Assembly: GCA_034401135.1 (NCBI GenBank)
Contig: JAWZSP010000005.1
Location: 248,001 to 312,000, forward strand
Direction: 5' to 3'
Length of the DNA: 64,000 nt
From: Volutella citrinella
Taxonomy: Eukaryota > Ascomycota > Sordariomycetes > Hypocreales > Nectriaceae
Within the stretch, counting starts at the first letter, position 1, and the number at the start of each line of letters is the position of its first letter. Shown here in pieces: positions 1-11,003 of this stretch. Under the pieces are notes generated by a model. The model worked only from the letters and a program-made list of their open reading frames with translations. It was not told the origin of the DNA and ran no database searches. The translations under genes and the position numbers were made by a program.

Positions 1-1113
1 GGCAAGATTGACCGCGACGAGAATGGTAACCCTTCGGGGCTGTTGGAAGAAGCCGCAGTCATCACGATAGTGTGGCCGTTCCTAGCCAGTGCCCTTTCTC
101 ACAAGGAAAAGCTCGACTGTCTGAGGTCTGCGATGCGAGTTTACAACCAGGCCGGCTACACGGCTGTTGTGGACATGGCCATGGATGAAGCATACTGGCA
201 TTCCCTCCAGGAACTGCATGCCGCCGGGGAGCTGAGCTTGCGCATCGCTGCCCATTTCCTTGTCTTGCCCAGCAAGACCGAGGAGGAGAACAAAGCGCAA
301 GTTGAGACGGCGATTCGGATCCACCAGAAGTTCAACTTGGCAACGTCCCCAGATCTTCGGGTGGCCGGTATCAAGATCGTCTGTGATGGAGTAGTGGATG
401 GGTGCACGGCAGCCATCACCCAACCGTACCTGAGCACTGGAGAAGTCGTCAAGCCCATGTGGACGCCCGAGGCTCTGCAGGTCGTTTTGAACATGGCTGA
501 TGCAGCCGGCCTTCAGTGTGCCCTTCATGCCATCGGCGATGCCGCGGTAAATATGGCTGTCAATGGGCTCGAGGCCCTCGGCACATCTGGACGGAGACAC
601 CGCATCGAACATCTCGAGTTGACAAGGCCAGAGGATGCTATCCGGCTCGGGAAGCTGGGGATAACGGCATCGATCCAGCCTGTCCACTGCGACCCGGAGC
701 TGAAGCAGATCTGGCCCGCGTTAATTGGCCACGAGGCTTGCTCCAGAGCATTCGCGTATCGAGAGTTCCACGACTACGGCGCGCCGCTGGCCATTGGCTC
801 CGACGCTCCGACGGCCCCTCATCAGCCATGGAACAACATCTACAATGCCACTACCCGCAAGTCGTTCCGCCGGCCTCAAGAGAATGATACCGTCAACGAG
901 GAGTTCAAGATGGACTTGGGCGTCGTCTTGAATGCAATGACCCAGGGCGCCGCCTACTCGTGTTTCGCGGAGGACTTCATTGGTAAGTTGGAGCAGGGCT
1001 ACAAGGCCGATTTCATTGTTTTGGACGACGAGACGTACTGGGGCTTGGACCCCGCGTCGTTGTTAGATGGCAAGGCTGGGGAGACGTGGTTTGGTGGAGA
1101 ACGAGTATCATAG
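1..1113 (+). CDS. Amidohydrolase family 3 (YtcJ-like) protein, 5' end missing
   Basis: The frame is open from the first base and stops at 1111-1113, so about 370 C-terminal residues are present and the start lies outside the window. The opening residues (RDENGNPSGLLEEA) match the segment that leads into the central barrel of YtcJ-type metal-dependent amidohydrolases. Further on are a metal-site stretch HAIGDAAVNMAV, the RIEHLE motif, the IGSDAP motif with its late Asp, and a C-terminal closing segment GYKADFIVLDD that is typical of the composite beta-sandwich of this superfamily. Members hydrolyse amide or imide-like bonds, usually with Zn, but the substrate cannot be read from the sequence. 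No intron is needed in the visible part. I am sure of the family and unsure of the reaction. Confidence 0.9.
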   Translation, partial: GKIDRDENGNPSGLLEEAAVITIVWPFLASALSHKEKLDCLRSAMRVYNQAGYTAVVDMAMDEAYWHSLQELHAAGELSLRIAAHFLVLPSKTEEENKAQVETAIRIHQKFNLATSPDLRVAGIKIVCDGVVDGCTAAITQPYLSTGEVVKPMWTPEALQVVLNMADAAGLQCALHAIGDAAVNMAVNGLEALGTSGRRHRIEHLELTRPEDAIRLGKLGITASIQPVHCDPELKQIWPALIGHEACSRAFAYREFHDYGAPLAIGSDAPTAPHQPWNNIYNATTRKSFRRPQENDTVNEEFKMDLGVVLNAMTQGAAYSCFAEDFIGKLEQGYKADFIVLDDETYWGLDPASLLDGKAGETWFGGERVS

Positions 1114-1603
1114 AGGCCATAGAAATGAGAATAGAAGGGCACAGTCCTCGAGTTGCTGTCCATCTCTGGGCAGCGATTCATCACTTTTAAATAAGCTGAA
1201 TACGGATGTTTCTCGGAAGATCGATTGCGCATAATAACGATGTCATTATACATCAATGGCCTTCTTCCGCGACATCCGGCATACGGCATGACCTGATGCC
1301 CGAAGACCGAGCCTGGGGTAAATAGCGCAATCAAGCCCCCCCATCACCACATGTTCCATCCTAGCGCGGAGCCTAGCGATTGGATGGCTCGCTAAAGGAT
1401 GCGACGTGAACTGGGTGGATTAATAATTCACATTGCCCACCGGGCATACAATACGCTCTTGACTGGCGTGCTCATACTGGTACTATTTAACATTCGCCCG
1501 GGTTTGCGACAACATCAGCTTTTTATTCACCTGCCTGTCGAGTCCTTGCACTGGGAGCCTTTTATGCGCGGAACCTTCATCATCAAGGCCAAATCTTGAC
1601 ACA
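1114..1603. other. Intergenic, amidohydrolase 3' flank / GST promoter
   Basis: No supported gene. The 3' flank of the amidohydrolase runs into the promoter of the downstream GST. Short open frames here have no recognisable domain. Confidence 0.6.
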
Positions 1604-2412
1604 ATGACTGCTCTATCCACGGCAACCCTCACCCTCTATACAAACCATGCCTGCCCATGCACGTTGCATTCCCCCGCCTCCACCGATCAGCTGCTTACCA
1701 TTTCCTAGGGGCCCATCGCGCACACATTGTGCTCGCGGAGCTAGGCATCCCCTTCAAGGAGGAGATTATTGATCTGGAGGTCCCTCGCACACCGGAATAC
1801 CTCAAGGTCAACCCCCGCGGCCAAGTGCCCACCTTGGTGTACAATGGAGAAATCATCAGGGAGTCGGCCATTGTGGCCCAGTTCCTGGCAGACGCTTATC
1901 CCTCGCATTTAATTCCGGCCACGTCAGAGCCGGATGGCCCTCTATTCAGAGCCAAAGTGGCCTTCTTCGTCGACGCGTGGATCTCCAAGGTCCAGCCGCC
2001 CCTGTACAAGGCCATCCTTTCTCAGTCGGACAGCGACACTGTGACCGCAGCCGATGAGTATGTTGCGGCGATTGTAAAGGAAATTGAACCTTTGCTCGAA
2101 GGAGCCAGCCCCTTCTTCGGGGGCCGTGAGAAGATCTCGCTGGCCGAGGTGAGTCTGCGTCGTCTTTCGCTAGCTTTCCGCGACATTAATCAACCGCCTT
2201 AGGTCTTGACCGCTCCATTTGTCCTTCGAAGCTTTAGCTACTCCAAGCATGGGCTGATCCCGGTCAGCGTCTCTGAGCAGCTGCAGCAGAAAGCACCAAA
2301 GTTCTACGAGTGGGCGCAGAAGGTCATCCAACTACCATCCGTCCTCTCCATCTACAACGAGGACCTGGTGGTGGAAGGAACAAAGAGAAGGTTGGCCAAA
2401 CAAGCGCCTTGA
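1604..2412 (+). CDS. Glutathione S-transferase (omega-like), 3 exons
   Basis: Model: join(1604..1658, 1709..2148, 2203..2412), 234 aa. The N-terminal thioredoxin-fold starts LTLYTNHACPWAHRAHIVLAELGIPF, with the CPW motif in the place of the catalytic Cys of omega-type GSTs. The glutathione-binding stretch PRGQVPTLVYNG...IRESAIVAQFLAD (cis-Pro, then Glu-Ser) follows, and then an all-helical C domain. Intron 1 begins with GC rather than GT. Only this GC-AG join keeps frame and restores CPWAHR. Its branch site looks like CTTAC. Intron 2 is ordinary (GTGAGT...TTAG). The role would be conjugation or reduction of small electrophiles in the cytosol. No secondary-metabolite genes adjoin it, so a general detoxification role is the simplest reading. 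Confidence 0.9.
1659..1708 (+). other. GC-AG intron in the GST gene
   Basis: A 50-nt intron with a GCACGT donor and a CCTAG acceptor. The only GT nearby (1663) gives the wrong phase. The GC donor joins a T to GG and yields the Trp of the conserved CPWAHR motif. Inferred from frame and motif; no transcript evidence is available. Confidence 0.75.
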
Positions 2413-3233
2413 GAGGACTGGAGGATACGAACAGGGCACACGAGGGTATGCCGGATGGTTTCATCGGTTTCTATAGTCATTTGTATGGCTTGATTAAAGT
2501 AAGATGTCACATCAAATTTCTTTCTGCTCATACTATTGCATCATGAGACCTTTCACTCCGCCGTCAATGTCGGTCGCCGAGGCATCGACCCAATCGCAGG
2601 ACGTGGATTATATTTTATCGCCCGATTGCTACCCATGCAATTTGCACAGCCACTTATTGAAGTCATGGGACATGCCCAGGGAGAGTCCAGGGCCAAGGCA
2701 GACTCCAGGCAGACCAGGCCCAAGGGTCATCACCAAACAGTTCCATTAGGGCATAGCTTGCTTTAGTCTAGAGTAGCCAAATGCGTCGTATGATGGCGGC
2801 AGGCACGTCCATATTAGGAAATCTCCTCAAAGCGACAGAGGCCTCCAGATGCACCGCCTCAATGGCCAACCCAATCCAACTACACGAAATAAATTTCACC
2901 TTCCTTATTGAGGTGTTGGCCATTGTATTTTTCGGTAACAACGGTCCGAAGCCCGTGAAATATGCGAAACCACCAATGGTGTCCGAAAGGCAGCCGCAGG
3001 GCCACAGCCATGCAGCAACATAGCCCCAAAAACAACAATTACAATTTTGACCTATAGCTTCGGTTGTGAACCACCATGCCTCGACATTATGGCATTACTG
3101 ATGTCTGGATCACCGCCCCTAATACTTATATCACAGCCACCAGCCAAGCCAACCCCGAACTGCACTCAGCTCGACGCAGCTCTGCAAACTCTTGCCCATA
3201 TTCCATCACCGATTCTTCTACCTTGCAATATCA
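2413..3233. other. Intergenic
   Basis: No gene supported. Several overlapping short frames occur, but none has a start context, splice logic or recognisable domain. It includes the promoter of the secreted protein gene that follows. Confidence 0.55.
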
Positions 3234-4124
3234 ATGCTGCTCAAGGCCGTCATATTCGCCGCCATTGCCGCCGTCGCTCATGCGAAAAAACGTCTCCCCG
3301 AAAACCTTCAAGGCGGCGCGCCGCCATGGCTGGTGACGACATGGCCGCGCGTCATGACGAACCCAGACTTTGTCAAGTCTTATCCTGTGCCCGGCTACAA
3401 TACCACCAACAAGTTTGACATATCTCCAGAGAACGCCATAGAAGGTTGGACAGTCAAGATGGTGGGAAAGCACGGAATACCGACCCAAGGCAACTTGGGG
3501 TCTGACAGGGATGGCGTGTTCTCTGCCAGCGTCCTCATGCTCACCCCACCTGCGGCATTGGTGCAAGAAGAGATTGAAAAGAATGGTGTTTACAGATGCC
3601 ACGATTCATGGGGACTTGTTATTTGGGCCTACGTTTTTGATGAGACTGAGAAGCGAAAGATGCTGAACGGCGACGACGGAACATGCAGCTCACGCATCCA
3701 ACCTAGCTGCAAGGCAGAGTATTTTGGCACCAGCCAGGCGTGGAAGTGCTTCGGAGTTAAAGCCATGGATATGCATGAGTTTATCCGTCAGCCGATCCTG
3801 GAATGGGGGCCGGTTGTGGAGGCGTTCGGTGCCAACAACAGCATCTATGACGGCGTCGATTGGATGACATATCGAGCCACGGTGCAAAAGGAGGTGACGC
3901 CCGCTCAGATCGAAGCTACAGGGGCGCCGATGGATTTTGCTTTTATTCAGTGGCTTCCACGCGGCACGGATGAGAGGTACAACAACTCGGGGAATAGCAC
4001 GATGGGAGCGGTGTGTCCCCGTGCCGTTGACTTCAAGGGGGTCAGCAGCGGTGTATTGCTTCAACCCTGGATGAGCCCTACTATTCTGCTGATGTTGATG
4101 GTTACGGCTTTTACACTTATGTAA
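3234..4124 (+). CDS. Secreted, probably GPI-anchored protein of unknown function
   Basis: Single exon, 296 aa from the ATG at 3234. An in-frame ATG exists 14 codons upstream (3192), but the later one gives a clean signal peptide (MLLKAVIFAAIAAVAHA). The mature part has several Cys residues (RCHDSWG, CSSRIQPSC, KCFGV, CPRAVD) and NNS/NST glycosylation sequons. It ends in a small-residue region (VSSG) followed by a hydrophobic tail (SPTILLMLMVTAFTLM), which is the layout of a GPI-attachment signal. I do not recognise the central domain. It is convergent with the arrestin gene. Likely a cell-surface or wall protein; function unknown. Confidence 0.8.
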   Translation: MLLKAVIFAAIAAVAHAKKRLPENLQGGAPPWLVTTWPRVMTNPDFVKSYPVPGYNTTNKFDISPENAIEGWTVKMVGKHGIPTQGNLGSDRDGVFSASVLMLTPPAALVQEEIEKNGVYRCHDSWGLVIWAYVFDETEKRKMLNGDDGTCSSRIQPSCKAEYFGTSQAWKCFGVKAMDMHEFIRQPILEWGPVVEAFGANNSIYDGVDWMTYRATVQKEVTPAQIEATGAPMDFAFIQWLPRGTDERYNNSGNSTMGAVCPRAVDFKGVSSGVLLQPWMSPTILLMLMVTAFTLM

Positions 4125-4643
4125 GACATGTTGCCAAGTAAGATTGATATTTAGGCTCAGGATGTTAGTTGGTAAGGTGGAAGCCCGAGCATGATCCGTG
4201 TACTGTCACACCGAAATCTATGACATATAGCAAGAACTAGTAGCACATTCAAGTAGGTATCTTTGTAGAAGATAATTTGATAAGCCCGTACCACACACAG
4301 CCTCGAATATATACAATGGAACTATAGTTAATTTTCACAGTAGATATATACCTAACATCTCAACCACAGTATTAGTCTAGTAAGAGTCATAATTAGCATT
4401 TAATAGATGCAGCAACTGGCGGCCTCCCTGCCTATTTAGGTCTCTGCCTTACGAAGGGTTGTTGGGAAGCTGCGATGAACGCACGCATGGGTATCTTTAT
4501 ATAAGTTTTCTAAAAAAAAGAAGAAGGTATTTGTCGCGCTGATGCAGCATTTAGTATCCATAACTCCATTCTCAAAGTTCAAATGTTGCATTAAGTTGCT
4601 CTCGCAAAACCGATAAACTCAACCGTGCACTGTTCCGTCCTGG
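4125..4643. other. AT-rich intergenic stretch between convergent genes
   Basis: This 519-bp, fairly AT-rich interval holds the 3' flanks of two convergent genes. It contains short poly-A/T runs and no supported gene. Confidence 0.6.
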
Positions 4644-5925
4644 TCAGGCCTTGCTGTATGGTGGTGGAGGGTCGGCGGCAACAGCGATCCTTGACGCGCA
4701 AGTCTCATGTAAACAATACTTGGGCGGAACATGAAGGCCCTCGGCCAGCAAGTGAGGGCTCTTTTCGGTAGCATTCTGGCCTTCTTGAACAAAACTTCCC
4801 CAGCCATTGACAGGCAGCTCTGGCGAAACGAAAAATGTTATTGGCAACGAGACTTCGTGCTGGGCGGGAGTTAGCTTGCGGCTTGGAAGTAAAGAAGGGG
4901 AAAGGCCTACATCTGAAACTGTGCCGTTGGTCTCAATCAAGGTAACGGCAAGGTGCAGTGAGTGACTCAAGGAAACGGTTCCATTGTCGAAGTCGGGAGA
5001 GCACCTCCTGACAATCCTGGGTAGGTCCAAACATTGCTCCCAGGAATTAATCCATTGTCCTGTATCGCTTGCTTTTAATGGCCACTCCATCGCGACCCGA
5101 TGTCCTTCAAAGCTTGCCAACCCAGACCCGGGCGGGTGGCGTAAGCTGTGAATCTCCCGAAGATAAAAGCCTGCCTTCTTCACTTGGACTCCTGGCTCAA
5201 GCTTGGCAAGGTCCACTTGAACGGGAATTAAGCCTCCGAGGGCGATTGCTTGATGGCGTATTGACATATTGTACTCGACTTGGGCGGCCCACTTTCCATG
5301 TTGTGTCGTCGGATCCATCAGCTCGTAACAGGACAGTGGCGGCAAGCGAGCGATGCGGATCGGTTGAAACGCCCACGGGCCCTTGACTTGATCTCTTCCA
5401 AATGCATTGGCCTCCAAGTTGTACATGAGGCCGCACCTGGCGCATCCCCTAAAGGTCTCCGTCTGCTTTCCGTCAATGAACAGCTCAAAGGGCCATTCGT
5501 AGGTCGTTCCATCCTCAGATTTATTATGTGTTGCATCCGAGGTGAGGAATGGCTCCCACTGATTATCGAAGACCCTCCTTGTGGTAAACTTGGCCGAATC
5601 ATCTGCTTTATGGTCGCTGTGACTTTATTAGATGCCAAGTTCCCTCCACAAGGTGCTAGACATACCCAATAGATAGGAGGCCGGTCATCTGCAGCCGGAC
5701 CAGCTCAAAACTGTCCTTGCTTGACTGAAAGAGAACCAATTTCCCACGAAGATACTGGCCGCGAGACTCATCACCATCGCCGCATAAAAACACGCAGTCC
5801 GCTTCGGGCCTAGACAATGAGACACGAGGGTTTCGGGTTAGGGCAAGGGACTTTGGGCGGGCTTCCTACCGTATGGACACCCGGGATTTGGGTGTTCCCT
5901 TGATCTTTTTCAATAGGGCGTACAT
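4644..5925 (-). CDS. Arrestin-related trafficking adaptor (ART-like), 3 exons
   Basis: Model: complement(join(4644..5616, 5666..5809, 5870..5925)), 390 aa. Exon 1 gives MYALLKKIKGTPKSRVSIR. Exon 2 adds the first arrestin strands, including GDGDESRGQYLRGKLVLF and FELVRLQMTGLLSIG. Exon 3 carries TTYEWPFELFIDGKQTETFRGC, an arrestin-N signature, and then the second lobe. The protein ends DPPPPYSKA, a PPxY motif of the kind that binds WW domains of Rsp5/NEDD4 ubiquitin ligases. Family members link the ligase to plasma-membrane permeases and promote their endocytosis. Introns of 60 and 49 nt are in phase, and a CCCTAACCC branch site lies ahead of exon 2. At 390 aa it is short for an ART, with one PPxY at the very end. 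Confidence 0.88.
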
Positions 5926-6733
5926 CTATTGTATGAGGACAGCGACGTAGATCTTGTGGCAAGGTAGCGACTTCAGCGCCAAGTAATCACCGAGATGCAG
6001 AGGGAGTCTGTGGATGCAAGGTAGTAAGACAGAAGAAGAAACGCTTCAGCAAGCAGGATGTATGGAGTCCTAAAACGGAAGGCGATGTGAAACAGGCCGG
6101 GTAAGCTGTCTTCAGCGGTCTCGAATTATACTGAGAGTGCTTGACGCGGAGCATCCTGCGAGGCCGGCCCTCCTTATGAGAGGTGAGAGTTAACGGAGTC
6201 GGACTTGGGGATTCGGCGATGAGGGCCAATCAGAGGCCTGGAACGGTCGGAATCCACACTAACGATAGCCTCGGAGATGGCGTCAGGTGATCGGAGACGT
6301 GAATTTGTCAGTCTCCACTCCACTAAAAAATAGTGACCATTACATTGACTCGGCCCAGTTGAACATCGGAGTTGGACCAGACAATGTCGAGACACTCTTG
6401 ATTTTCTGCATCCCTGGCTGCGGATTGTTTCCATTGTCCCAGCTCCCGGTACGATCCGCATGGGCCCACGAGTAAGCTTGTTTTCAGCTTGGCGAACCCA
6501 CCCCCGCATCCACACGAGATCCATCCACGGTCATCCGGAACCATTTCCATCTCCGACGGAGCATAGTCCCGACGGTGCTTCACTCGCTCAGACGACTGAC
6601 GAGGAAGAATCGACCGACACTCCCCGATAGCCATTGCTTAGGAAGCCAGCTACAGGCGACTAAGCGGATACCCAGATCATCCCAGCCTTGGTAGTCAAAC
6701 CGTCTCAACAGACGTCATCCCATCTGACATCGC
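5926..6733. promoter_or_regulatory. Divergent promoter region between arrestin and Zn2Cys6 genes
   Basis: An 808-bp intergenic region from which the arrestin gene (leftward) and the Zn2Cys6 regulator (rightward) are transcribed. I could not pick out a convincing specific operator. Confidence 0.5.
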
Positions 6734-8881
6734 TTGGGCGCCTACCTCACTCCATCTAGGCCTCTCCAAGGACATCAAACGACAGCAAAATCTGCATCAT
6801 CGTCCCGCCCAGCATTCGCCATGGACACGCCTGCAACCACAATGCACAACTCCACCTTCAACAGCCCAACTTCTCTGGAGCCAGAACGCCCCCCCTCGAA
6901 GCGGAGCACCCGCAAGCCAGTCAGTTGCGAGCCATGCAGACACTCCAAGCTAAAATGTGACCGCCGACTGCCATGCGCCACATGCCTCCGACGGGGCTGG
7001 CAGGACTCGTGCTCCTATGGCCCGTCCCGCACGGGCACTCGCCGATTCCCACCCCAGAGGACTCGGAAACGAATCCAGCCAAAGCCGTGCCCGCCGCTGG
7101 AGCCACAGCCCCTGCCTCCTCCGTCTCGGAATCAGTCCCGACCTCAGCCGCAGCCTCGACCCCAGCCCATCGTTGTGCCGACACCATCCTCGCCTCAGAA
7201 CCCATCTCCGGATGGCATTCAAGGGAGATGGGACGACATCCTGCGCCGTCCCTCAGTGGACGAGGCACCTGTCCAGTCGGGCAACATCTTCACCCTGTCC
7301 TTTGGCCCTTCTATCCCCACAACAGAACTTCTTGGGATACTGCCCTCGGGAACAGTCTGCGAGCACTTGATATCCCTCTACTTCACCCAGGTAGCTCCGC
7401 TGTTCCATATCCTCCATGGCCCCACGTTCGAACGCCAGTACGCACAGTTTGTGCAGAATCCCCAGCAGGTCGATTTGTCCTGGCTGGCTCTCCTCTTTGC
7501 CATCTGCGCGCTGACCGTCAGAGCAATCGACCCGACGGACAAGACCCTGGCGGAGATGTGGCCGGATACTTCAACGGCCCCGGACCCGTCCGTCTTGTCG
7601 CAGAAGTACCGGAATGCGGCTCTCATGTCCCTGGCCCAAGACCAGTTTCTTATCCGGCATAGCCTAACCACTCTTGAGGCCCTACTCATCATTATTCACA
7701 CTTTGTCACATTGTGATGGAGCCGAGCACGGCTGGGCGCTGCTAGGGAACGCTCTAAATATTGGCATTGCCCTCCGATGTCACATGCCGTGCAGAACAAC
7801 AGACTACACTGACCAAGAGAGGCGCCGGCGATGCTGGGCAGGCATATTGATTCTCCATACTGTCCAGGCTTTGGTGTTCAGAGACATTGATCTGTCTTTC
7901 CTAACCACCACCAAGGCTATCATGCCAGCTGAAGCCAACGACGACGATATCGTCAAGGACGGAATAGTTAGGATCTCACAACCACTCCCTTCGGCTCGAC
8001 TCAACCAAGCAACGTTTCTCAAGTACCAAATCCGATTATTCGAGCTCTCGACGCGTATATGTACGCACATCGGGGGGCCGGATCGAATGAGCAAAGACAT
8101 ATTGAAGGAACTCGACAACGCAGTTGCGGACGAACAGCAGCAATGGGACTCGGTGTACCTCGCTGATGGGTCTCCGAGCATCATCGACCGACACAAGTAT
8201 GCATTCTGGTGCATCCTGCAAATCTACGCCCACCAGCTGTATCTCCTGCTCCATCGGCCCTTTCACTATTCACGCTCCGACCGGTTCGACCCGACATCGA
8301 GGGACCGATGCGTCAAGTCCAGTGCCGCATTGCTCGATCTGCACCGCCAATTCTACGAGCTCCCCCGGCTAAAATGCTACCGCTGGTTGATCACCGGAAC
8401 GATGAGCTGCAACGCCTTGCACGGGGCTGTTGCTCTGACTTCGTGTCTGCTCGACATGCCCAACAGTGCGGACTTTGCGGAGCACCTCTGCGCCATTGAT
8501 GCCACGGTTCACCGGCTCGAAATGCTGCAGAGGTTGAGTCCTGCGTGTGCCAATGTGTACAGCATTATTCGGCATCTACGGTAGGTTTCACGCACTCTCT
8601 CAAGCATTCACAGAAACTAATGGAATGTCATCGTCTTGTAGTTCACGTCTAGGACATGGAGCAGAGGACCCAGCGCCCCCAATCACCAGAGAAATCAGCG
8701 AGACGAGACTGCAGGACTGGGTCACCAATATTGACTGGTTCAGGCCAGACGACATTGATTGGGTAAGTCTTTTAAGTTTCTCGAATTGGGACTCGGCATC
8801 TGACATTAGTAGAACTTCTGGGATGGCGATTTTGCAACACCACATCCCGATGACGAAACGGCAGTGATTATCGACACCTAA
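6734..8881 (+). CDS. Zn2Cys6 fungal transcription factor with fungal_trans domain, 3 exons
   Basis: Model: join(6734..8580, 8642..8762, 8813..8881), 678 aa. The zinc cluster is C65-x2-C68-x6-C75-x5-C81-x2-C84-x8-C93, preceded by a basic RSTRKPVS stretch. A Pro-rich linker follows, then the fungal-specific regulatory middle region (LISLYFTQVAPLFHILHGPTF, TLEALLIIIHTL, GWALLGNALNIGIAL, RRRCWAGILIL). Exon 2 ends DDIDW. Exon 3 uses the second of two adjacent AG acceptors, because the first would give an immediate stop; it encodes NFWDGDFATPHPDDETAV and then stops. An internal ATG at 6821 (MDTPATT) is an alternative start. Nuclear regulator; target unknown. Confidence 0.9.
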
Positions 8882-10038
8882 GCCTAGGAACCCAATATGT
8901 CCATTTTAATAGGATTTTGGCCAGACAATTCTCGCTTCTCTATTTTGGGTCTTTTCCTTGGGGTGAATTTGCTCAGCAATTGCCGACAATGGCTACCAAG
9001 ACAATATCTGAATGACAACCATGCTGATAAAGAATTTGCCAATGATACTCGAACCATTATTCTCATTGGTACCCTACAACGCCCTCGCATCCCCCAGCAG
9101 AGGTACAGTCTACACCACCTCGAACGGAGAGATTTACCAAGACAACAGCCACTCGGGAATGCGGGATGTGACGGGAATGTTGTTGCAACGGTTGCCATGC
9201 AGGTGATCAGCAGCCCCTACCCAGCGTCCGTCTCATTCCAATGCTGGCAAGACATGCCATGGTTCAAGTGATGATCCTACTGGTGGGCTTGTTCAGTCAG
9301 GCTTGGCAGGCTCCGTGAACCCAAAAGGTCAACGACGGGTGCTGCCGCATCAAGCAGAAGGCTTTGCTGCCACAAGCGGGCTAGTCCGTTAGTTTGAATC
9401 ACGCATTTGCAGAGATATGAGAGATAATCACCGGAGGCTTGCTTGTCTCCGAGGAATACAGCACTGGCTGGGGCATACCTTGTGAGACAGTCGTGGAGTC
9501 GGGATGTATCATCATTTATGGTACTTTGCGCTGTTTTACCCGTGGAATGTGTCTCTAGCACAGAGTAGAATGACTTAAATATGAAAGCGCTAAATTCTCT
9601 TGATTAGATTAGATCTTATGCCGTCATCCGGCTGTGGTCTCCTGCATAGCTCGCCAGTGCCACATCGAACGATGTGAGCCATGGACGGCAGACCTTCCTC
9701 CCCGCATCAAACATGTTCGCATTAAACATGTTCAATCTTCTATGCTGTTGGTGTTCTGCCTCTTGGTCGCTGGAATCTTCCTCGTGTAGCCTCTCGGGGT
9801 CGGGCCTTGTTTACCGCCCGACACTGCCGCTATCATTTCTCCCATATCGCCAACATTCCTCAACGTTGGGCATATCATACATTCCACTGTATCCAGCTCA
9901 AGGCTAATCATGCTCGGATAGCGGAAGAGGCTGTATTCACCTCAGTATAAAGGATATGACGTTCCACTGCCACGCAAGCCATCGTCAAACACCAGTACAC
10001 TTTGGACGTCTATCCAGTCTCTCTCTACACAGCCTACA
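8882..10038. other. Intergenic, promoter of secreted protein gene
   Basis: No gene supported in 1.16 kb. A TATA-like GTATAAAGG lies about 95 bp before the ATG at 10039. Confidence 0.55.
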
Positions 10039-10704
10039 ATGAAGCCCTCCTTCTTCATCGCCTCTGCCCTCTGTGGCTTCGCCCTCGCTACCCCCAACGC
10101 GGTTGAATCACAAATCCGCCGTGACGACGTGGAGCTCAACAACCTGGCCGCCCGTCTTGTCGGCGATGCCATTGTCCCTAGGTGTAGGCTCCGCCCCAAG
10201 AAGCCCAAGAACCCCAAGAGAGAGAGCGCTAGCGTCTCTTGCATGGGGGCGCGGGACGAGAACAATGCCATTGTTGCTCGCGAGGCTGCCTTTGTCCGCC
10301 CCATCTTCGCCCTACTCGACAAGCTTTTCCCGGCATTCAAGAACCTGGTCGACAAATTAATAAAGGGGGCGAATAAGGGTGTGCCTACTTTCGACTTGTT
10401 GAAGATGGCCGACAACAGCGCCGTCGCAAAGACCATCTCCAGCACCGACGTTGACACCATTCTCAAGAGCCTTGTCGGCAGCAAGCGAGATGAGACAGAG
10501 CTCATCAGCCGAGACGCCGCAGTCCTGGGACCATTCAAGGGCATCGTCCGTAATGTGCTGAAGGCCGCCCAGACCATTCTCAACACAATCTTCAACGCGA
10601 TCCTGGCAGACGATCCTAAGGTTGCTCTGGTGAAGGTTGGGGATTCGCTCAAGGATACCACGACCATGGCTACCAAGCTGTTGAGCAGTGCCACGACCCA
10701 CTAA
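10039..10704 (+). CDS. Small secreted protein of unknown function
   Basis: Single exon, 221 aa. It has a clear signal peptide (MKPSFFIASALCGFALA, cleavage near ATP). A possible KEX2-like dibasic site (IRRDD) lies about 28 residues in. The mature chain has a basic KKPKNPKRE patch, only two Cys (PRC, VSC), and amphipathic helical stretches (FALLDKLFPAFKNLVDKLIKG; VRNVLKAAQTILNTIFNAIL). The length, signal and lack of a known domain fit an effector-like or surface-active secreted protein, but nothing shows a role. The TATA-like box upstream and the compact leader suggest regulated expression. I do not recognise a family. Confidence 0.8.
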   Translation: MKPSFFIASALCGFALATPNAVESQIRRDDVELNNLAARLVGDAIVPRCRLRPKKPKNPKRESASVSCMGARDENNAIVAREAAFVRPIFALLDKLFPAFKNLVDKLIKGANKGVPTFDLLKMADNSAVAKTISSTDVDTILKSLVGSKRDETELISRDAAVLGPFKGIVRNVLKAAQTILNTIFNAILADDPKVALVKVGDSLKDTTTMATKLLSSATTH

Positions 10705-11003
10705 GCGACCAACAAGCCATCACGGTTAGCAGAGACACGTCTGTGGAGAAGATCGTGCTAATGATGGACAGGCAGTGTATCCTGTGGTATCGGCCGCAGT
10801 AGCTCGACCGTGGGCCCGCGAACGTGGCATTTTCAGCGTCACGAGAGGTAGCTTAGTCCGAAGTAGCAGAAATGGACTTCCAGTCAAAGTATGATATTGT
10901 TGTTGTGACGCCATAAATCTTGACTCATGCCGCATTCCGTGGTACTCCTTCAGTAAAATCACCCTGGTGACCTTGGCCAACATCATTTGGCCTTGTCGAA
11001 CCC

